In this document: positions 15,358-24,378 of the stretch, in pieces
Layout of the letters: every line of letters begins with the position of its first letter
Numbering within the stretch: the first letter of the stretch is position 1
Source: Sphingomonadaceae bacterium
GTDB taxonomy: Bacteria; Pseudomonadota; Alphaproteobacteria; Sphingomonadales; Sphingomonadaceae
NCBI GenBank assembly: GCA_947473355.1
Contig: CANJCQ010000006.1
Span: 1 to 64,000, forward strand
DNA length: 64,000 nt
Direction of reading: 5' to 3'
Translations under genes and position numbers: made by a program
The notes under the pieces: model-generated
Databases searched by the model: none
Told to the model about the DNA's origin: nothing
Seen by the model: the letters and a program-made list of their open reading frames with translations, nothing else

Positions 15358-17226
15358 TCAACTCTTGTAGAGGGCGTCTAGCCTCTCACCATAACGCTCC
15401 TTCAGCTTGTGCCGCCGGATCTTCAGACTGGGCGTCATTTCTTCATTGTCGATTCCGAAGGCCTCGTCTGCAAAGGCGAACTGGCGGACCTTTTCGATCA
15501 CCGACACGTCCTGATTGACCCGGTCGATCGCCGCGCGAATGGCGGTGCGGAAGGCGGGCAGGTCTTGCAGGGCGGTGAGGTTGAAATTCTTGCCCTCCTT
15601 GCGGGCCCAGGCCAGCGCCCATTCCGCATCTGGCACGATCAGCGCGACCAGATAGGGCCGCTTGTCGCCCGCGACCATCGCCTGGGCGATCTCGGGCTGC
15701 AGAGTCAGCATGCCTTCGACCCGCTGCGGTGAGATATTGTCGCCCTTGTCGTTGACAATCATGTCTTTCTTGCGATCAGTGATGACGATGCGGCCCTTGT
15801 CGTCCAAGTGGCCGATGTCGCCGGTGTGCAGCCAGCCATCGATGACCGTCCGCGCACTTTCCGCCTTGTTGCGCCAATAGCCCTGCATGACCTGTTCACC
15901 CCTGACCAGCAGTTCGCCGTCTTCGGCAATGCGCACTTCGACCCCGGCCAGCGGCGGTCCGACTGTGTCCATCTTGAGCCCGACGCTCGGCCGATTGCAG
16001 CTGATCACCGGCCCGGCTTCGGTCTGGCCATAACCTTGCAGCAGGGTCAGCCCCAGCGAATCGAAGAAGATGCCGACATCGGGATTGAGCGGTGCGCCGC
16101 CTGCCACCATGGCCTTGATCCGCCCGCCGAACTTCGCACGAATCTTGGGACGCAATGCCCGTTCGAGGATGAAATTCATCGGCCGGTCGCGCCGCCGCTT
16201 GCGGCCCCGCACTTCGCGCGCGCCGATCGCCAGGGCACGCTCCATCAGATAGGTGGCGAGGCGGCCCTGCTTCTCGATCTGTTTCATGATCCGCGTGCGC
16301 AGCACTTCGAACAGGCGGGGGACGACTACCAGGATCGTCGGTCGCACTTCCTCGATATTGCTGGCGAGCTTTTCGAGCCCTTCGGCATAATAGATCTGTC
16401 CGCCCATGCCGATGGGCAGGAACTGGCCGCCGGTGTGCTCATAGGCATGGCTGAGCGGCAGGAACGAGAGGAAAACTTCGTCACCCCAGCCGAAATCGTC
16501 GGCCAGAATGCGCGCTGCGCCATCAACGTTGCGCAGGATCATGCCGTGATGCTGCATCACACCGCGCGGGCTACCGCCAGTGCCACTGGTGTAGATGATG
16601 CAGGCCATGTCTTCGCGGCCGATCGCGGCGATCCGGGCCTCGACTGCCAGCCGCGCGGCAGCGGCATCGCCGGTCAGCAGTTCAGCCCAATCGTGCATCG
16701 CGGTGGTTCCGGCCTGCATCTGGCGCAGCGGTTCAAAGGTGATGACATGTTCGGCGATGTCCGAACGCAGCATGGCGGGAAGCAGAGGCCTGGCTAGCTT
16801 CGCGTCGGAAACGATCACCGCGCGGGCGCCCGAGTTCTCCAAGATATGAGTGTGGTCACGCTCGGTGTTGGTAGTATAGGCCGGCACGGTGATGCATCCT
16901 GCGGCCATGATTGCGAGATCTGAAATGCACCATTCGGGGCGGTTTTCGGATACCAGCATCACCCGGTCGCCGTCATTAAGTCCAAGATCGCGCAAAGCTT
17001 CGGCGATAAGGCAGAGCTGCCGCGCCGCTTCGTTCCAACTGATTGATTGCCACTTGCCCTCGCGCTTGGCCCACAGGAACGGCTTGTCACCCTGCTCAGC
17101 GGCGCGGGTGAAAAACAGCGCCACGAGATTGCTGCTGGCATCGAAATCCGAAAGCTTCACTTGCCTTGCCTCGCCCCTCAACATGCCCTTGGCAAAGAGT
17201 TTAGGCTGCGATGGGTCTTGCGGCAA
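15358..17226 (-). CDS. Long-chain acyl-CoA synthetase (AMP-forming)
   Basis: A 622-residue ANL-superfamily ligase of the long FadD15/ACSL type. The phosphate loop is YTSGTGGSPRGVMQ, the A5 motif YGQTEAGPVIS, and the A7–A8 hinge WLHTGDIGHLDDKGRIVITD with RKKDMIVNDKG. It activates long-chain fatty acids to acyl-CoA, probably at the inner face of the membrane. An A10-like lysine region lies in SLKIRRHKLKERY near the C-terminus. It is monocistronic, convergent with the upstream hypothetical gene. Confidence 0.9.
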   Translation of the reverse strand: MPQDPSQPKLFAKGMLRGEARQVKLSDFDASSNLVALFFTRAAEQGDKPFLWAKREGKWQSISWNEAARQLCLIAEALRDLGLNDGDRVMLVSENRPEWCISDLAIMAAGCITVPAYTTNTERDHTHILENSGARAVIVSDAKLARPLLPAMLRSDIAEHVITFEPLRQMQAGTTAMHDWAELLTGDAAAARLAVEARIAAIGREDMACIIYTSGTGGSPRGVMQHHGMILRNVDGAARILADDFGWGDEVFLSFLPLSHAYEHTGGQFLPIGMGGQIYYAEGLEKLASNIEEVRPTILVVVPRLFEVLRTRIMKQIEKQGRLATYLMERALAIGAREVRGRKRRRDRPMNFILERALRPKIRAKFGGRIKAMVAGGAPLNPDVGIFFDSLGLTLLQGYGQTEAGPVISCNRPSVGLKMDTVGPPLAGVEVRIAEDGELLVRGEQVMQGYWRNKAESARTVIDGWLHTGDIGHLDDKGRIVITDRKKDMIVNDKGDNISPQRVEGMLTLQPEIAQAMVAGDKRPYLVALIVPDAEWALAWARKEGKNFNLTALQDLPAFRTAIRAAIDRVNQDVSVIEKVRQFAFADEAFGIDNEEMTPSLKIRRHKLKERYGERLDALYKS

Positions 17227-17264
17227 GTCATGCGCAATTCAGCGCCAAACTATTCGCTGATGGC

Positions 17265-19022
17265 CTATTCGGATACGGCGCGCCCTTCGCTGCGTGGATC
17301 GGCGGCGCCTTCAAGCCTGCCGCCACTCACTTCGATGGCATTGGCTTTCAGCGGCATTGTGCGTGCGGTCACCGTGGCGTGGCCGAGCGCGCGCAATGCC
17401 GGCGCCATCGCCTCGAGACTGCTGCCCTGCTCGACGAACACCGGATCGCCGCCGGGTGCATAGATCACCGGCAGGGCAATGGCATCCTGCGCGCTCAACT
17501 TCCAGTCGATCACGCCGATGATCGCCTTGACCACCTGCACCGGAATGGTTGACCCGCCCGCCGCGCCGATGGCCAGGCGCAGCTTGCCGTCCGGCGCAAA
17601 CACCAGCGTCGGGCTCATCGAACTGCGCGGGCGCTTGCCGGGCTCGACCCGGTTGGCCACCGGCTTGCCCTCGCGATCGGGCACCAGGCTGAAATCGGTG
17701 AGCTCGTTGTTGAGGAAATAGCCGGAGACCATCAGCCCCGAACCGAAAGCGCTTTCCACCGTCGAGGTCATGCTGACCACCTGCCCGCGCCGGTCGACCG
17801 CGACGAAATGCGATGTCGAAGGCACATCGGGGGTCATCGTATCGGATTGGGCAATTGGTGCGCCCGGCGGTGTGCCAGCTGCGACGCCCGCCATGGCATG
17901 ATCGGCAGCAATCAGCTGCGAGCGGGAAGCGAGATAGTCCGGGGCGAGCAGGCCGGCCACGGGTACGAAGACGAAATCACTATCCGCCAGATAGCGTTCG
18001 CGGTCGGCATAGGCGAGCCGTTCGGCCTCGGCGATGAGATGCCATGCCACCGGCGAATCCTTGCCCAGCGCGGCCATATCGAAGCGTTCAAGCAGGCCGA
18101 GGATACCGAATACCGTGGTCGCGCCCGAGCTTGGCGGCCCCATGCCGCACAGGCGATAGCCCCGGTATTTCGCGCAGATCGCCGCGCGCAGCGGGGCCTT
18201 GTAGGCGGCGAGATCGGCGACAGTCATCGGCGCCGGGTTGCGCGGCGCGGTCGATACGGTACGGGCGATCGCGGCGGCATTGGCGCCGGTGTAGAAGGCG
18301 CGCGGGCCCTTTGCCGCCAGCGTCTCCAGCATGGCGGCGAGCGCCGGATTGCGGATCACGCTGCCCACAGGCAGCGGCGATCCGTCGGCGCCATAATAGA
18401 GCGCGCGCGATTCGGCGGAAAGGGCGCTGCCGCCAGTTGCGATGAATTGCAGATTGCGTTGTTCGGGCGGCAGTTTTGCATCGACCCGATAATGGTCGAG
18501 GAACTGGACAAACCGGGGGGTCATGGCGAAGCCATCGCGGGCCAGCCGGATCGCCGGGGCAAACAGCCGCCGCCAGGCGAGGCGGCCGTGGCGACGATGC
18601 GCCGCGGCCATCAGCGCCACATTGCCGGGCACGCCGACGCTGAGCCCGCCGGGTATCGCCTGGGGCGTCGAGAGATACTGGCCGCCCATCCTGAACCAGT
18701 CCGGCGTGGCGGTGGCAGGAGCAGTCTCGCGCCCGTCGATGGTTTCGACTTTGCCGTTGCCATCGGCCACGATCAGAAAGCCGCCGCCGCCGATCCCCGA
18801 ACTTTGCGGTTCAACCACATTCAGCGCCAGCAGAGTGGCCAGAGCCGCATCGGTGGCGCTGCCGCCGGTGCGCAGCATTTCCGTCCCCGCCTCGGCCGCG
18901 CGCGGATCGGCCGCGCTGACCATGCCGCGCTCGAACTGGGCCTGCGGGGCTGCGCCCTTCGCCAGAGCGGGCGGCGCGGCGAGCAGCAACAGGCCGAACA
19001 GAGCTTTATGCATGGCTGACAT
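17265..19022 (-). CDS. ggt: Gamma-glutamyltransferase
   Basis: A 585-residue N-terminal-nucleophile hydrolase acting on glutathione and gamma-glutamyl amides in the periplasm. There is a Sec signal peptide (MHKALFGLLLLAAPPALA). The large-subunit motif SGIGGGGFLIV is present, and self-cleavage is expected before the nucleophile Thr in PSTSHFVAVD; MSTVESAFGSG-like and RPRSSMSPTLV segments follow. Two starts are possible, 19022 or 19013, both overlapping the end of pyrD, so coupling is likely. Length is normal. Confidence 0.92.
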   Translation of the reverse strand: MSAMHKALFGLLLLAAPPALAKGAAPQAQFERGMVSAADPRAAEAGTEMLRTGGSATDAALATLLALNVVEPQSSGIGGGGFLIVADGNGKVETIDGRETAPATATPDWFRMGGQYLSTPQAIPGGLSVGVPGNVALMAAAHRRHGRLAWRRLFAPAIRLARDGFAMTPRFVQFLDHYRVDAKLPPEQRNLQFIATGGSALSAESRALYYGADGSPLPVGSVIRNPALAAMLETLAAKGPRAFYTGANAAAIARTVSTAPRNPAPMTVADLAAYKAPLRAAICAKYRGYRLCGMGPPSSGATTVFGILGLLERFDMAALGKDSPVAWHLIAEAERLAYADRERYLADSDFVFVPVAGLLAPDYLASRSQLIAADHAMAGVAAGTPPGAPIAQSDTMTPDVPSTSHFVAVDRRGQVVSMTSTVESAFGSGLMVSGYFLNNELTDFSLVPDREGKPVANRVEPGKRPRSSMSPTLVFAPDGKLRLAIGAAGGSTIPVQVVKAIIGVIDWKLSAQDAIALPVIYAPGGDPVFVEQGSSLEAMAPALRALGHATVTARTMPLKANAIEVSGGRLEGAADPRSEGRAVSE

Positions 19023-20055
19023 CCTGTTCGCTTCCGACTGCTTCGGCGATTGTGGAAAATCCATCGCGCCGCATCAGCTCTTCAAGCCCGCGCGTAATTC
19101 GCCGGGCGATACCGGGGCCTTCATAGACCATGGCGCTGTAGAGCTGGACCAGGCTGGCCCCTGCGCGGATGCGGGCCCAGGCGTCTTCCGCGCTGACAAT
19201 GCCGCCGACGCCGATCAGCGGCAGGGCGCCGCCAGTTGCTTTCCGGAAATCGCGCAGGCGTTGCTGGGCGAGATCGCGCAAAGGTGCGCCCGAGAGGCCG
19301 CCCGCTTCTCCTGCATGCGGAGAATGCAGCCTTGGGCGCGAAATGGTGGTGTTGGAAACGATCAGACCGCCCAGCTGCATGTCGAGGCCGATCTGCGCGA
19401 TGTCGTCGATATCGGCACTCTCCAGATCAGGCGCGACCTTCAGAAACACCGGCGGGCCCGCTTCCCCGCGCGCCGTCAGCACCGACTCAAGCAGTGCGGT
19501 AAGCGCGGCCTTGTCTTGCAAGGCGCGCAGGCCGGGCGTGTTGGGGCTGGAGACATTGACCGCAAGATAAGAAGCCAGCGGCGCCATAACCCTTGCCATC
19601 GCGGCATAATCGGCAATCCGGTCAGGTGAATCCTTGTTGGCGCCGATATTGATGCCGACAATCCCCGGTCGGCCCATCCGCGCCTGCAGCCGTGCCTCTG
19701 CCGCCGCGCCGCCGCCATTGTTGAAGCCCATGCGGTTGATCACAGCCTGGTCCTCGGCCAGCCGGAACAGGCGCGGCTTCGGATTTCCCGCCTGCGCCAG
19801 CGGCGTGATTGAACCAACCTCGGCAAAGCCGAAACCCAGCCCCAGCAGGGCATCGGGCACTTCGCCGTCCTTGTCGAACCCTGCCGCCATGCCCAGCGGA
19901 TTGGGGAAAGTCAGCTCTGCCACCTGCACTTGCAGCGGCCCGCCCGGCTGCGGCGGCGATCCGGCCGGCATCAGCTTGAGCATGGTCAGGGCCAAGCCAT
20001 GCGCCCGTTCGGCGTCGAGTGAGAACAGGGCTGGACGGATCATGCGATAGAACAT
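19006..20055 (-). CDS. pyrD: Dihydroorotate dehydrogenase (quinone), class 2
   Basis: A 349-residue FMN enzyme of pyrimidine synthesis that passes electrons to quinone. The N-terminal helix MFYRMIRPALFSLDAERAHG marks membrane-associated class 2. The core has NPLGMAAGFDKDGEVPDAL, VINRMGFNNGG, the catalytic Ser in LAVNVSSPNTPGL, and VGGIVSAEDAW. ATG 20055 is chosen; the 69-residue extension in the ORF track runs antisense through the intergenic region. The 3' end overlaps ggt. Confidence 0.95.
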   Translation of the reverse strand: MFYRMIRPALFSLDAERAHGLALTMLKLMPAGSPPQPGGPLQVQVAELTFPNPLGMAAGFDKDGEVPDALLGLGFGFAEVGSITPLAQAGNPKPRLFRLAEDQAVINRMGFNNGGGAAAEARLQARMGRPGIVGINIGANKDSPDRIADYAAMARVMAPLASYLAVNVSSPNTPGLRALQDKAALTALLESVLTARGEAGPPVFLKVAPDLESADIDDIAQIGLDMQLGGLIVSNTTISRPRLHSPHAGEAGGLSGAPLRDLAQQRLRDFRKATGGALPLIGVGGIVSAEDAWARIRAGASLVQLYSAMVYEGPGIARRITRGLEELMRRDGFSTIAEAVGSEQDVSHA

Positions 20056-20160
20056 GGTGCCGCTGTCTATGGCAGCGCATGCCCCGTGTCGACGCGCATG
20101 GTAGCCGCGCATCGAATTTTCATGCCTCAATTCAACAGATCGTGAAAATTGGCGATTCCA

Positions 20161-20245
20161 TACAATTCTTCCTTTCTGCCTCGGCCTAGGTGAGTGGTGC
20201 GACCCGAAGGGCTCGTAGCATTTGCAGCGAGTTCTTGACTTCAAA
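20161..20245 (+). ncRNA. Candidate small RNA or suf leader body
   Basis: Between pyrD (minus strand) and sufR lies a plus-strand terminator with no gene in front of it. A TACAAT -10-like box at 20161 would start a transcript near 20173. The transcript of about 115 bases includes CCCGAAGGG and CTCG…CGAG hairpin possibilities and then the terminator. It may be a free small RNA or an attenuated leader of the suf operon. No -35 element is clear, and no known RNA family was recognised. Confidence 0.4.
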
Positions 20246-20287
20246 GGCGGCTTTCCGGTCATCCGGGGAGCCGCCCTTTTTTTGCTT
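20246..20287 (+). terminator. Strong intrinsic terminator before sufR
   Basis: GGCGGCTTTCCGG pairs along 13 positions (two G·U) with CCGGGGAGCCGCC around a TCAT loop and is followed by CTTTTTTT. It ends 99 bases before the sufR start on the same strand, so it either ends a small RNA or attenuates suf transcription. Confidence 0.85.
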
Positions 20288-20385
20288 CCCCATTTTTGCG
20301 TTCAACGCAAAGCGCCTTGAAATGTCGGGCAGTCAGGCCTAGCTGAAACCGGAACGAATCACTCTGATTTAGCCGGAACACCACG

Positions 20386-20796
20386 ATGCGCCTCTCCAGT
20401 ATGGCCGATTATGCCGTTGTCACCATGGCCGCCGCCGCGCGGCACTGTGGCGGCGCGCGGGTCAATGCGGCGCAATTGGCCGAGGAGACCGGGCTGCCTG
20501 CGCCGACGGTGCAAAAGCTGGTCAGCCGCCTGACTGCTGCGGGCCTGCTGCGATCATCGCGCGGAATCGGTGGCGGCCTCAAGCTGGCCCGCCCGGCAGC
20601 GGCGATTAACCTGGCGGATATTGTCGAAGCCGTCGAAGGCCCGATCGCGCTGACCGCCTGCGTTGATCAGGGCAAGCATGATTGCGGTCTGGAACAGGCC
20701 TGTTCGGTGAAGCCGCACTGGCCCGTCGTCAATGCGGCGATGCGCGGAGCCCTGGCTGGCGTGAGCCTTACCCAGTTGGCCGAGATTGCAGCATGA
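20386..20796 (+). CDS. sufR: Rrf2-family regulator of the SUF system
   Basis: A 136-residue Rrf2/IscR-type winged-helix protein. The start [20 protein letters not shown] is typical of the SUF-associated group. Helix-turn-helix residues about 25–65 include [20 protein letters not shown] and SRGIGGG. Three cysteines in [17 protein letters not shown] are placed to hold an Fe-S cluster that senses cluster status. It heads the suf operon and probably represses it; the gene overlaps sufB by four bases. The symbol is by analogy, as cyanobacterial SufR is a different family. Confidence 0.88.
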   Translation: MRLSSMADYAVVTMAAAARHCGGARVNAAQLAEETGLPAPTVQKLVSRLTAAGLLRSSRGIGGGLKLARPAAAINLADIVEAVEGPIALTACVDQGKHDCGLEQACSVKPHWPVVNAAMRGALAGVSLTQLAEIAA

Positions 20797-22289
20797 CCGA
20801 TAATGCGTCACTCAGTGAACCCGGCCTCAAGGATCAGGCTGCCCGCGATGCCGCCGCCAGCGTTGCGGATTACGAACACGGCTGGTCGAGCGACATCGAG
20901 ACTGATTTTGCCCCCAAGGGCCTCAGCGAAGATACTGTCCGTTTCATCAGCGCAAAGAAGAACGAGCCCCTCTGGATGCTCGAATGGCGTCTCAAGGCCT
21001 ATCGCCACTGGCTGACCATGACCCCGCCCGATTGGGCCAAGCTCAATGTCCCGCCGATCGATTATCAGGACGCCTATTATTACGCCGCGCCACGCGCCAA
21101 GCCGAAGCTTGGCTCACTGGACGAGGTCGATCCGGAGATTCTGCGAGTTTACGAAAAGCTCGGCATTCCGATCGCCGAGCAGAAAGTGCTCGCCGGGGTC
21201 GAAGGCGCGCGCAAGGTGGCGGTCGATGCGGTGTTCGACAGCGTCAGCGTCGCCACTACTTTCCGCGCCGAGCTGGAAGCCGCTGGCGTCATATTCCGCA
21301 GCATCTCCGAGGCGATCCGCGAATATCCCGAAATGGTGAAGAAGTGGCTCGGCAAGGTCGTGCCGATGCACGACAACTATTTCAGCGCGCTCAACTGCGC
21401 GGTCTTTTCCGATGGCACCTTCGTCTACATCCCCGAGGGCACCCGCTGCCCGATGGAGCTTTCTACCTATTTCCGCATCAATGCCGAAAACACCGGCCAG
21501 TTCGAACGCACGCTGATCGTCGCCGACAAGGGAAGCTATGTCAGCTACCTCGAAGGCTGCACCGCGCCGATGCGCGACGAGAACCAGCTGCATGCCGCCG
21601 TGGTCGAACTGGTCGCGCTCGACGATGCCGAGATCAAGTATTCGACCGTGCAGAACTGGTATCCGGGCAACGCCGAGGGGCTGGGCGGGATCTACAATTT
21701 CGTCACCAAGCGCGCGCTGTGCCAGGGCAAGCGCAGCAAGGTGAGCTGGACGCAAGTCGAGACCGGCAGCGCGATCACCTGGAAATACCCATCGTGCGTG
21801 CTCAACGGCGAGGACTCGGTCGGCGAATTCTACTCGGTTGCGGTGACCAACAATTACCAGCAGGCCGATACCGGCACCAAGATGATCCACAACGGCAAGG
21901 GCAGCCGCTCGACGATCATTTCCAAGGGCATTTCGGCGGGCAAAAGCAACAACACCTATCGCGGTCTGGTTCGCGTCGCGGCGGGGGCCGAGGGCGTGCG
22001 CAATTTCACCCAGTGCGATTCGCTGCTGCTGGGCGCGGACTGCGGCGCGCATACCGTGCCCTATATCGAAGTGCGCAATCCCAGCGCGCAGATCGAGCAC
22101 GAAGCGACCACCAGCAAGATTTCCGATGATCAGCTGTTCTACGCCATGCAGCGCGGCCTCGCGCAGGAAGAGGCGGTGGCGCTGATCGTCAATGGCTTCG
22201 CCAAGGAAGTACTGCAGCAACTGCCGATGGAATTTGCGGTGGAAGCGCAGAAGCTGCTGGGGATTTCGCTTGAGGGGTCGGTCGGCTGA
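20793..22289 (+). CDS. sufB: Fe-S cluster scaffold subunit SufB
   Basis: A 498-residue SufB, scaffold of the SufBCD complex that assembles [4Fe-4S] clusters. Conserved blocks include [66 protein letters not shown] and [20 protein letters not shown], the last carrying a conserved cysteine region near the C-terminus. Start at ATG 20793 overlapping the sufR stop (ATGA); the upstream ORF-track extension reads through sufR in another frame. The stop is shared with the next small gene. Confidence 0.96.
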   Translation: MTDNASLSEPGLKDQAARDAAASVADYEHGWSSDIETDFAPKGLSEDTVRFISAKKNEPLWMLEWRLKAYRHWLTMTPPDWAKLNVPPIDYQDAYYYAAPRAKPKLGSLDEVDPEILRVYEKLGIPIAEQKVLAGVEGARKVAVDAVFDSVSVATTFRAELEAAGVIFRSISEAIREYPEMVKKWLGKVVPMHDNYFSALNCAVFSDGTFVYIPEGTRCPMELSTYFRINAENTGQFERTLIVADKGSYVSYLEGCTAPMRDENQLHAAVVELVALDDAEIKYSTVQNWYPGNAEGLGGIYNFVTKRALCQGKRSKVSWTQVETGSAITWKYPSCVLNGEDSVGEFYSVAVTNNYQQADTGTKMIHNGKGSRSTIISKGISAGKSNNTYRGLVRVAAGAEGVRNFTQCDSLLLGADCGAHTVPYIEVRNPSAQIEHEATTSKISDDQLFYAMQRGLAQEEAVALIVNGFAKEVLQQLPMEFAVEAQKLLGISLEGSVG

Positions 22290-22645
22290 TGTGCCGCCTG
22301 CTGATCCTTGCGGCCCTACCCCTGCTGTTTGCGGGCACAAGTGCGCCGAAAAAGCCGCCGCGCGTGGTACGGATATACACAGGCTGCGTCCTCGAAAATT
22401 TCCGCCACCCCGGCGCGGAGAAGGGCGCGACATTCGACGCAGCGCAGGACCTCGCCAAATCACAATGCGGCAACCTGCGTCTGGCAGCAGTCGATGTTAT
22501 CCAGCATACGATCACCCGCAACATGAACTCCGGCGGCGACACCCCTGAGAGCGCCGCGCAGGCTTTCCTCGATATAACCATTCTCGAACAGACCGCCGGA
22601 ATCTGGGCCGAATGGCATCCGGATGAGGTGTATCATGGGCGGTAG
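22289..22645 (+). CDS. Small exported protein inside the suf operon
   Basis: A 118-residue protein with a signal peptide ([19 protein letters not shown]) and a mature domain holding cysteines in YTGCVLEN and AKSQCGNL. It overlaps the last base of sufB and ends 29 bases before sufC, so it sits inside the suf operon. No known Suf protein matches it. The role is unknown; a periplasmic protein co-expressed with cytosolic cluster assembly is unexpected. Confidence 0.7.
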   Translation: MCRLLILAALPLLFAGTSAPKKPPRVVRIYTGCVLENFRHPGAEKGATFDAAQDLAKSQCGNLRLAAVDVIQHTITRNMNSGGDTPESAAQAFLDITILEQTAGIWAEWHPDEVYHGR

Positions 22646-22674
22646 ACCAGAATTGAAAAGCAGGACTGAGCCCG

Positions 22675-23526
22675 ATGCTCCAAATCAATAACCTCTCCGC
22701 CACGGTCGCCGACAAGCCGATCCTCAAGGGCCTCTCGCTCAGCATCAATGCGGGCGAGATCCACGCGATCATGGGGCCAAATGGGGCGGGCAAGTCGACG
22801 CTGGCCTATACGCTCGGCGGGCGGCCCGGATATGAAGTGACGGGGGGAAGTGTTACTTTCACTCCCCCAACTCGTCATCCCCGCGAAGGCGGGGACCCAT
22901 CTCCGGCGGTTGGTAATACGCAAGGTCAGGAGCTGGGTTCCCGCTTTCGCGGGAATGACGAAAGTGTGTTGGGGATCGACCTTCTCACCCTCGCCCCACA
23001 CGAGCGCGCCGCCGCGGGCCTGTTCCTCGGCTTCCAGTATCCGGTCGAAATCCCCGGCGTCTCCTTCGTCCAGTTCCTGCGCGAGGCGGCCAATGCCCAG
23101 CGCACCGCGCGCGGTGAACCGCCGCTGTCGGGGGCTGAGTTCCTCAAGCTGGCGCGCGAGAAGGCGGGGCTGCTCAAGATGGACATGGACATGCTCAAGC
23201 GCCCGGTGAATGTCGGCTTTTCCGGCGGCGAGAAGAAGCGCGCCGAGATGGTGCAGATGGGCATTCTCGATCCCTCGTTTGCCGTGCTCGACGAGACCGA
23301 TTCGGGCCTCGATATCGATGCGCTGCGGATTGTCGGCGAGGGTATCAATGCGATCATGCGCAAGCCCGACAAGGCGGTGCTGCTGATCACGCATTACCAG
23401 CGGCTGCTGGATTACGTGAAGCCGGACTTTGTCCATGTGCTGGCCGGAGGCCGGATCGTCAAAAGCGGCGGAGCGGAGCTGGCCTTGCAGCTGGAAGAAG
23501 AAGGCTATGAGGCGGTGGCGGCATGA
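22675..23526 (+). CDS. sufC: Fe-S assembly ATPase SufC with in-frame repeat insertion
   Basis: A 283-residue ABC-type ATPase of the SufBCD complex. Walker A is MGPNGAGKSTLAYTLGG, the Q-loop FLGFQYPVEIPGVSF, the signature NVGFSGGEKKRAEMVQM, and Walker B FAVLDETDSGLDIDAL. Usual SufC is about 250 residues. The excess is a 37-residue block (residues 63–99) between GGSVTF and DLLTLAPHE, encoded by an inserted palindromic repeat. All catalytic motifs remain intact and in frame, so the protein is probably functional. Confidence 0.95.
   Translation: MLQINNLSATVADKPILKGLSLSINAGEIHAIMGPNGAGKSTLAYTLGGRPGYEVTGGSVTFTPPTRHPREGGDPSPAVGNTQGQELGSRFRGNDESVLGIDLLTLAPHERAAAGLFLGFQYPVEIPGVSFVQFLREAANAQRTARGEPPLSGAEFLKLAREKAGLLKMDMDMLKRPVNVGFSGGEKKRAEMVQMGILDPSFAVLDETDSGLDIDALRIVGEGINAIMRKPDKAVLLITHYQRLLDYVKPDFVHVLAGGRIVKSGGAELALQLEEEGYEAVAA
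22861..22971. repeat. Palindromic repeat inserted in frame into sufC
   Basis: The left arm GTCATCCCCGCGAAGGCGGG and right arm CCCGCTTTCGCGGGAATGAC are imperfect inverted repeats about 30 bases apart, each extended by GACCC/GGGTT. Translation gives the tell-tale HPREGGDP…SRFRGND peptide often seen where this dispersed alphaproteobacterial repeat is read through. The block is 111 bases (37 codons) and keeps the frame. Confidence 0.85.
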
Positions 23527-23545
23527 TCGGCGAAGCCTCAATTCA

Positions 23546-23633
23546 TCTCTGCGATCTCTGCTTCCTCCGCGATCTCTGCGCGAACCCTTTATTTCACGCA
23601 GAGGGCGCAAAGGAAGCAGAGACCGCAGAGAGG
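23546..23633. repeat. Long inverted repeat between sufC and sufD
   Basis: The left arm (CTCTGCGATCTCTGCTTCCT…) and right arm (…AGGAAGCAGAGACCGCAGAG) are nearly perfect inverted repeats of about 38 bases around an 11-base AT-rich loop. It resembles a dispersed sphingomonad CTCTGCG-type repeat. In RNA it would form a very stable hairpin inside the suf operon mRNA, just before sufD. Confidence 0.85.
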
Positions 23634-23643
23634 CTGTGCTGAC

Positions 23644-24378
23644 ATGACTGTCGCCGCCCTCCCCACTCGCAAGGACGAGGCCTTCCGCTACGCGGATCTC
23701 GACGCGCTGGCTGGTGTCTGGCCGGTGGCGCGTGAGGAAATTCTGGTGCCATCGGGGCAGAGCACATCGCTCAGCGTGGTCGAGGACAGCGAAGGCGCGG
23801 TTGCGCGGCATCTGGTGATTGAGCTGGAGGCGGGCGCGAGCTTCGACCTGCGCATTCTCAACTGTGGCGCCGCCTTTGGCCGGATCGCGGTGGATGCCCA
23901 GCTCGGCGAGGGCGCAAGTTTCACGCTGGGCGCGGCGCAGCTGGGCTCGGGTGTGCAAGTGCTGGAGATCGTCACCGAAGTCAGCCACCTCGCCCCTAAT
24001 GCCGTCAGCCGCCAGACCATTCGTTCGGTCCTCGCAGGGCAGGCGACCGGCACCTATCTCGGCAAGGTTGCGGTCGCGCGCGGGGCCTTGGGCACCGACT
24101 CCGAGCAATCAGTCCGCGCCATGCTGCTCAGCCGCACCGCGACTGCTAATGCCAAGCCCGAACTCGAAATTTATGCCGACGACGTGAAGTGCGCGCATGG
24201 CTGCGCGGTGGGCGAACTGGACGCGCAAGGCCTGTTCTATCTCGAATCGCGCGGACTGCCTCCGGAGCTTGCCAAGCAGCTGATGTTGCAGGCGTTCATC
24301 GCCGAGGCCTTTAGCGGCGCGGCCGATGAGGAGCGCTTGCAGGCCCTGGCGCTGGCGCGGCTGGGGGAACTGGTGTGA
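23644..24378 (+). CDS. sufD: Fe-S cluster assembly subunit SufD
   Basis: A 244-residue SufD, shorter than E. coli SufD (about 420), as is common in alphaproteobacteria. The N-terminus has PTRKDEAFRYADLDAL (helical domain) and the C-terminal beta-helix includes LEIYADDVKCAHGCAVGELD, the conserved SufB/SufD block with the His used at the interface. It partners SufB and SufC. It follows the long inverted repeat by ten bases and overlaps sufS by four (GTGA). Confidence 0.93.
   Translation: MTVAALPTRKDEAFRYADLDALAGVWPVAREEILVPSGQSTSLSVVEDSEGAVARHLVIELEAGASFDLRILNCGAAFGRIAVDAQLGEGASFTLGAAQLGSGVQVLEIVTEVSHLAPNAVSRQTIRSVLAGQATGTYLGKVAVARGALGTDSEQSVRAMLLSRTATANAKPELEIYADDVKCAHGCAVGELDAQGLFYLESRGLPPELAKQLMLQAFIAEAFSGAADEERLQALALARLGELV

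Noticed and set aside
22850-23209. Separate small ORF across the repeat in sufC
   Set aside because: It reads the inserted palindrome and sufC in another frame and has no support of its own.
22633-24108. 491-residue minus-strand ORF across sufC and sufD
   Set aside because: Antisense shadow of recognised suf genes, containing translated repeat sequence and no family motif.
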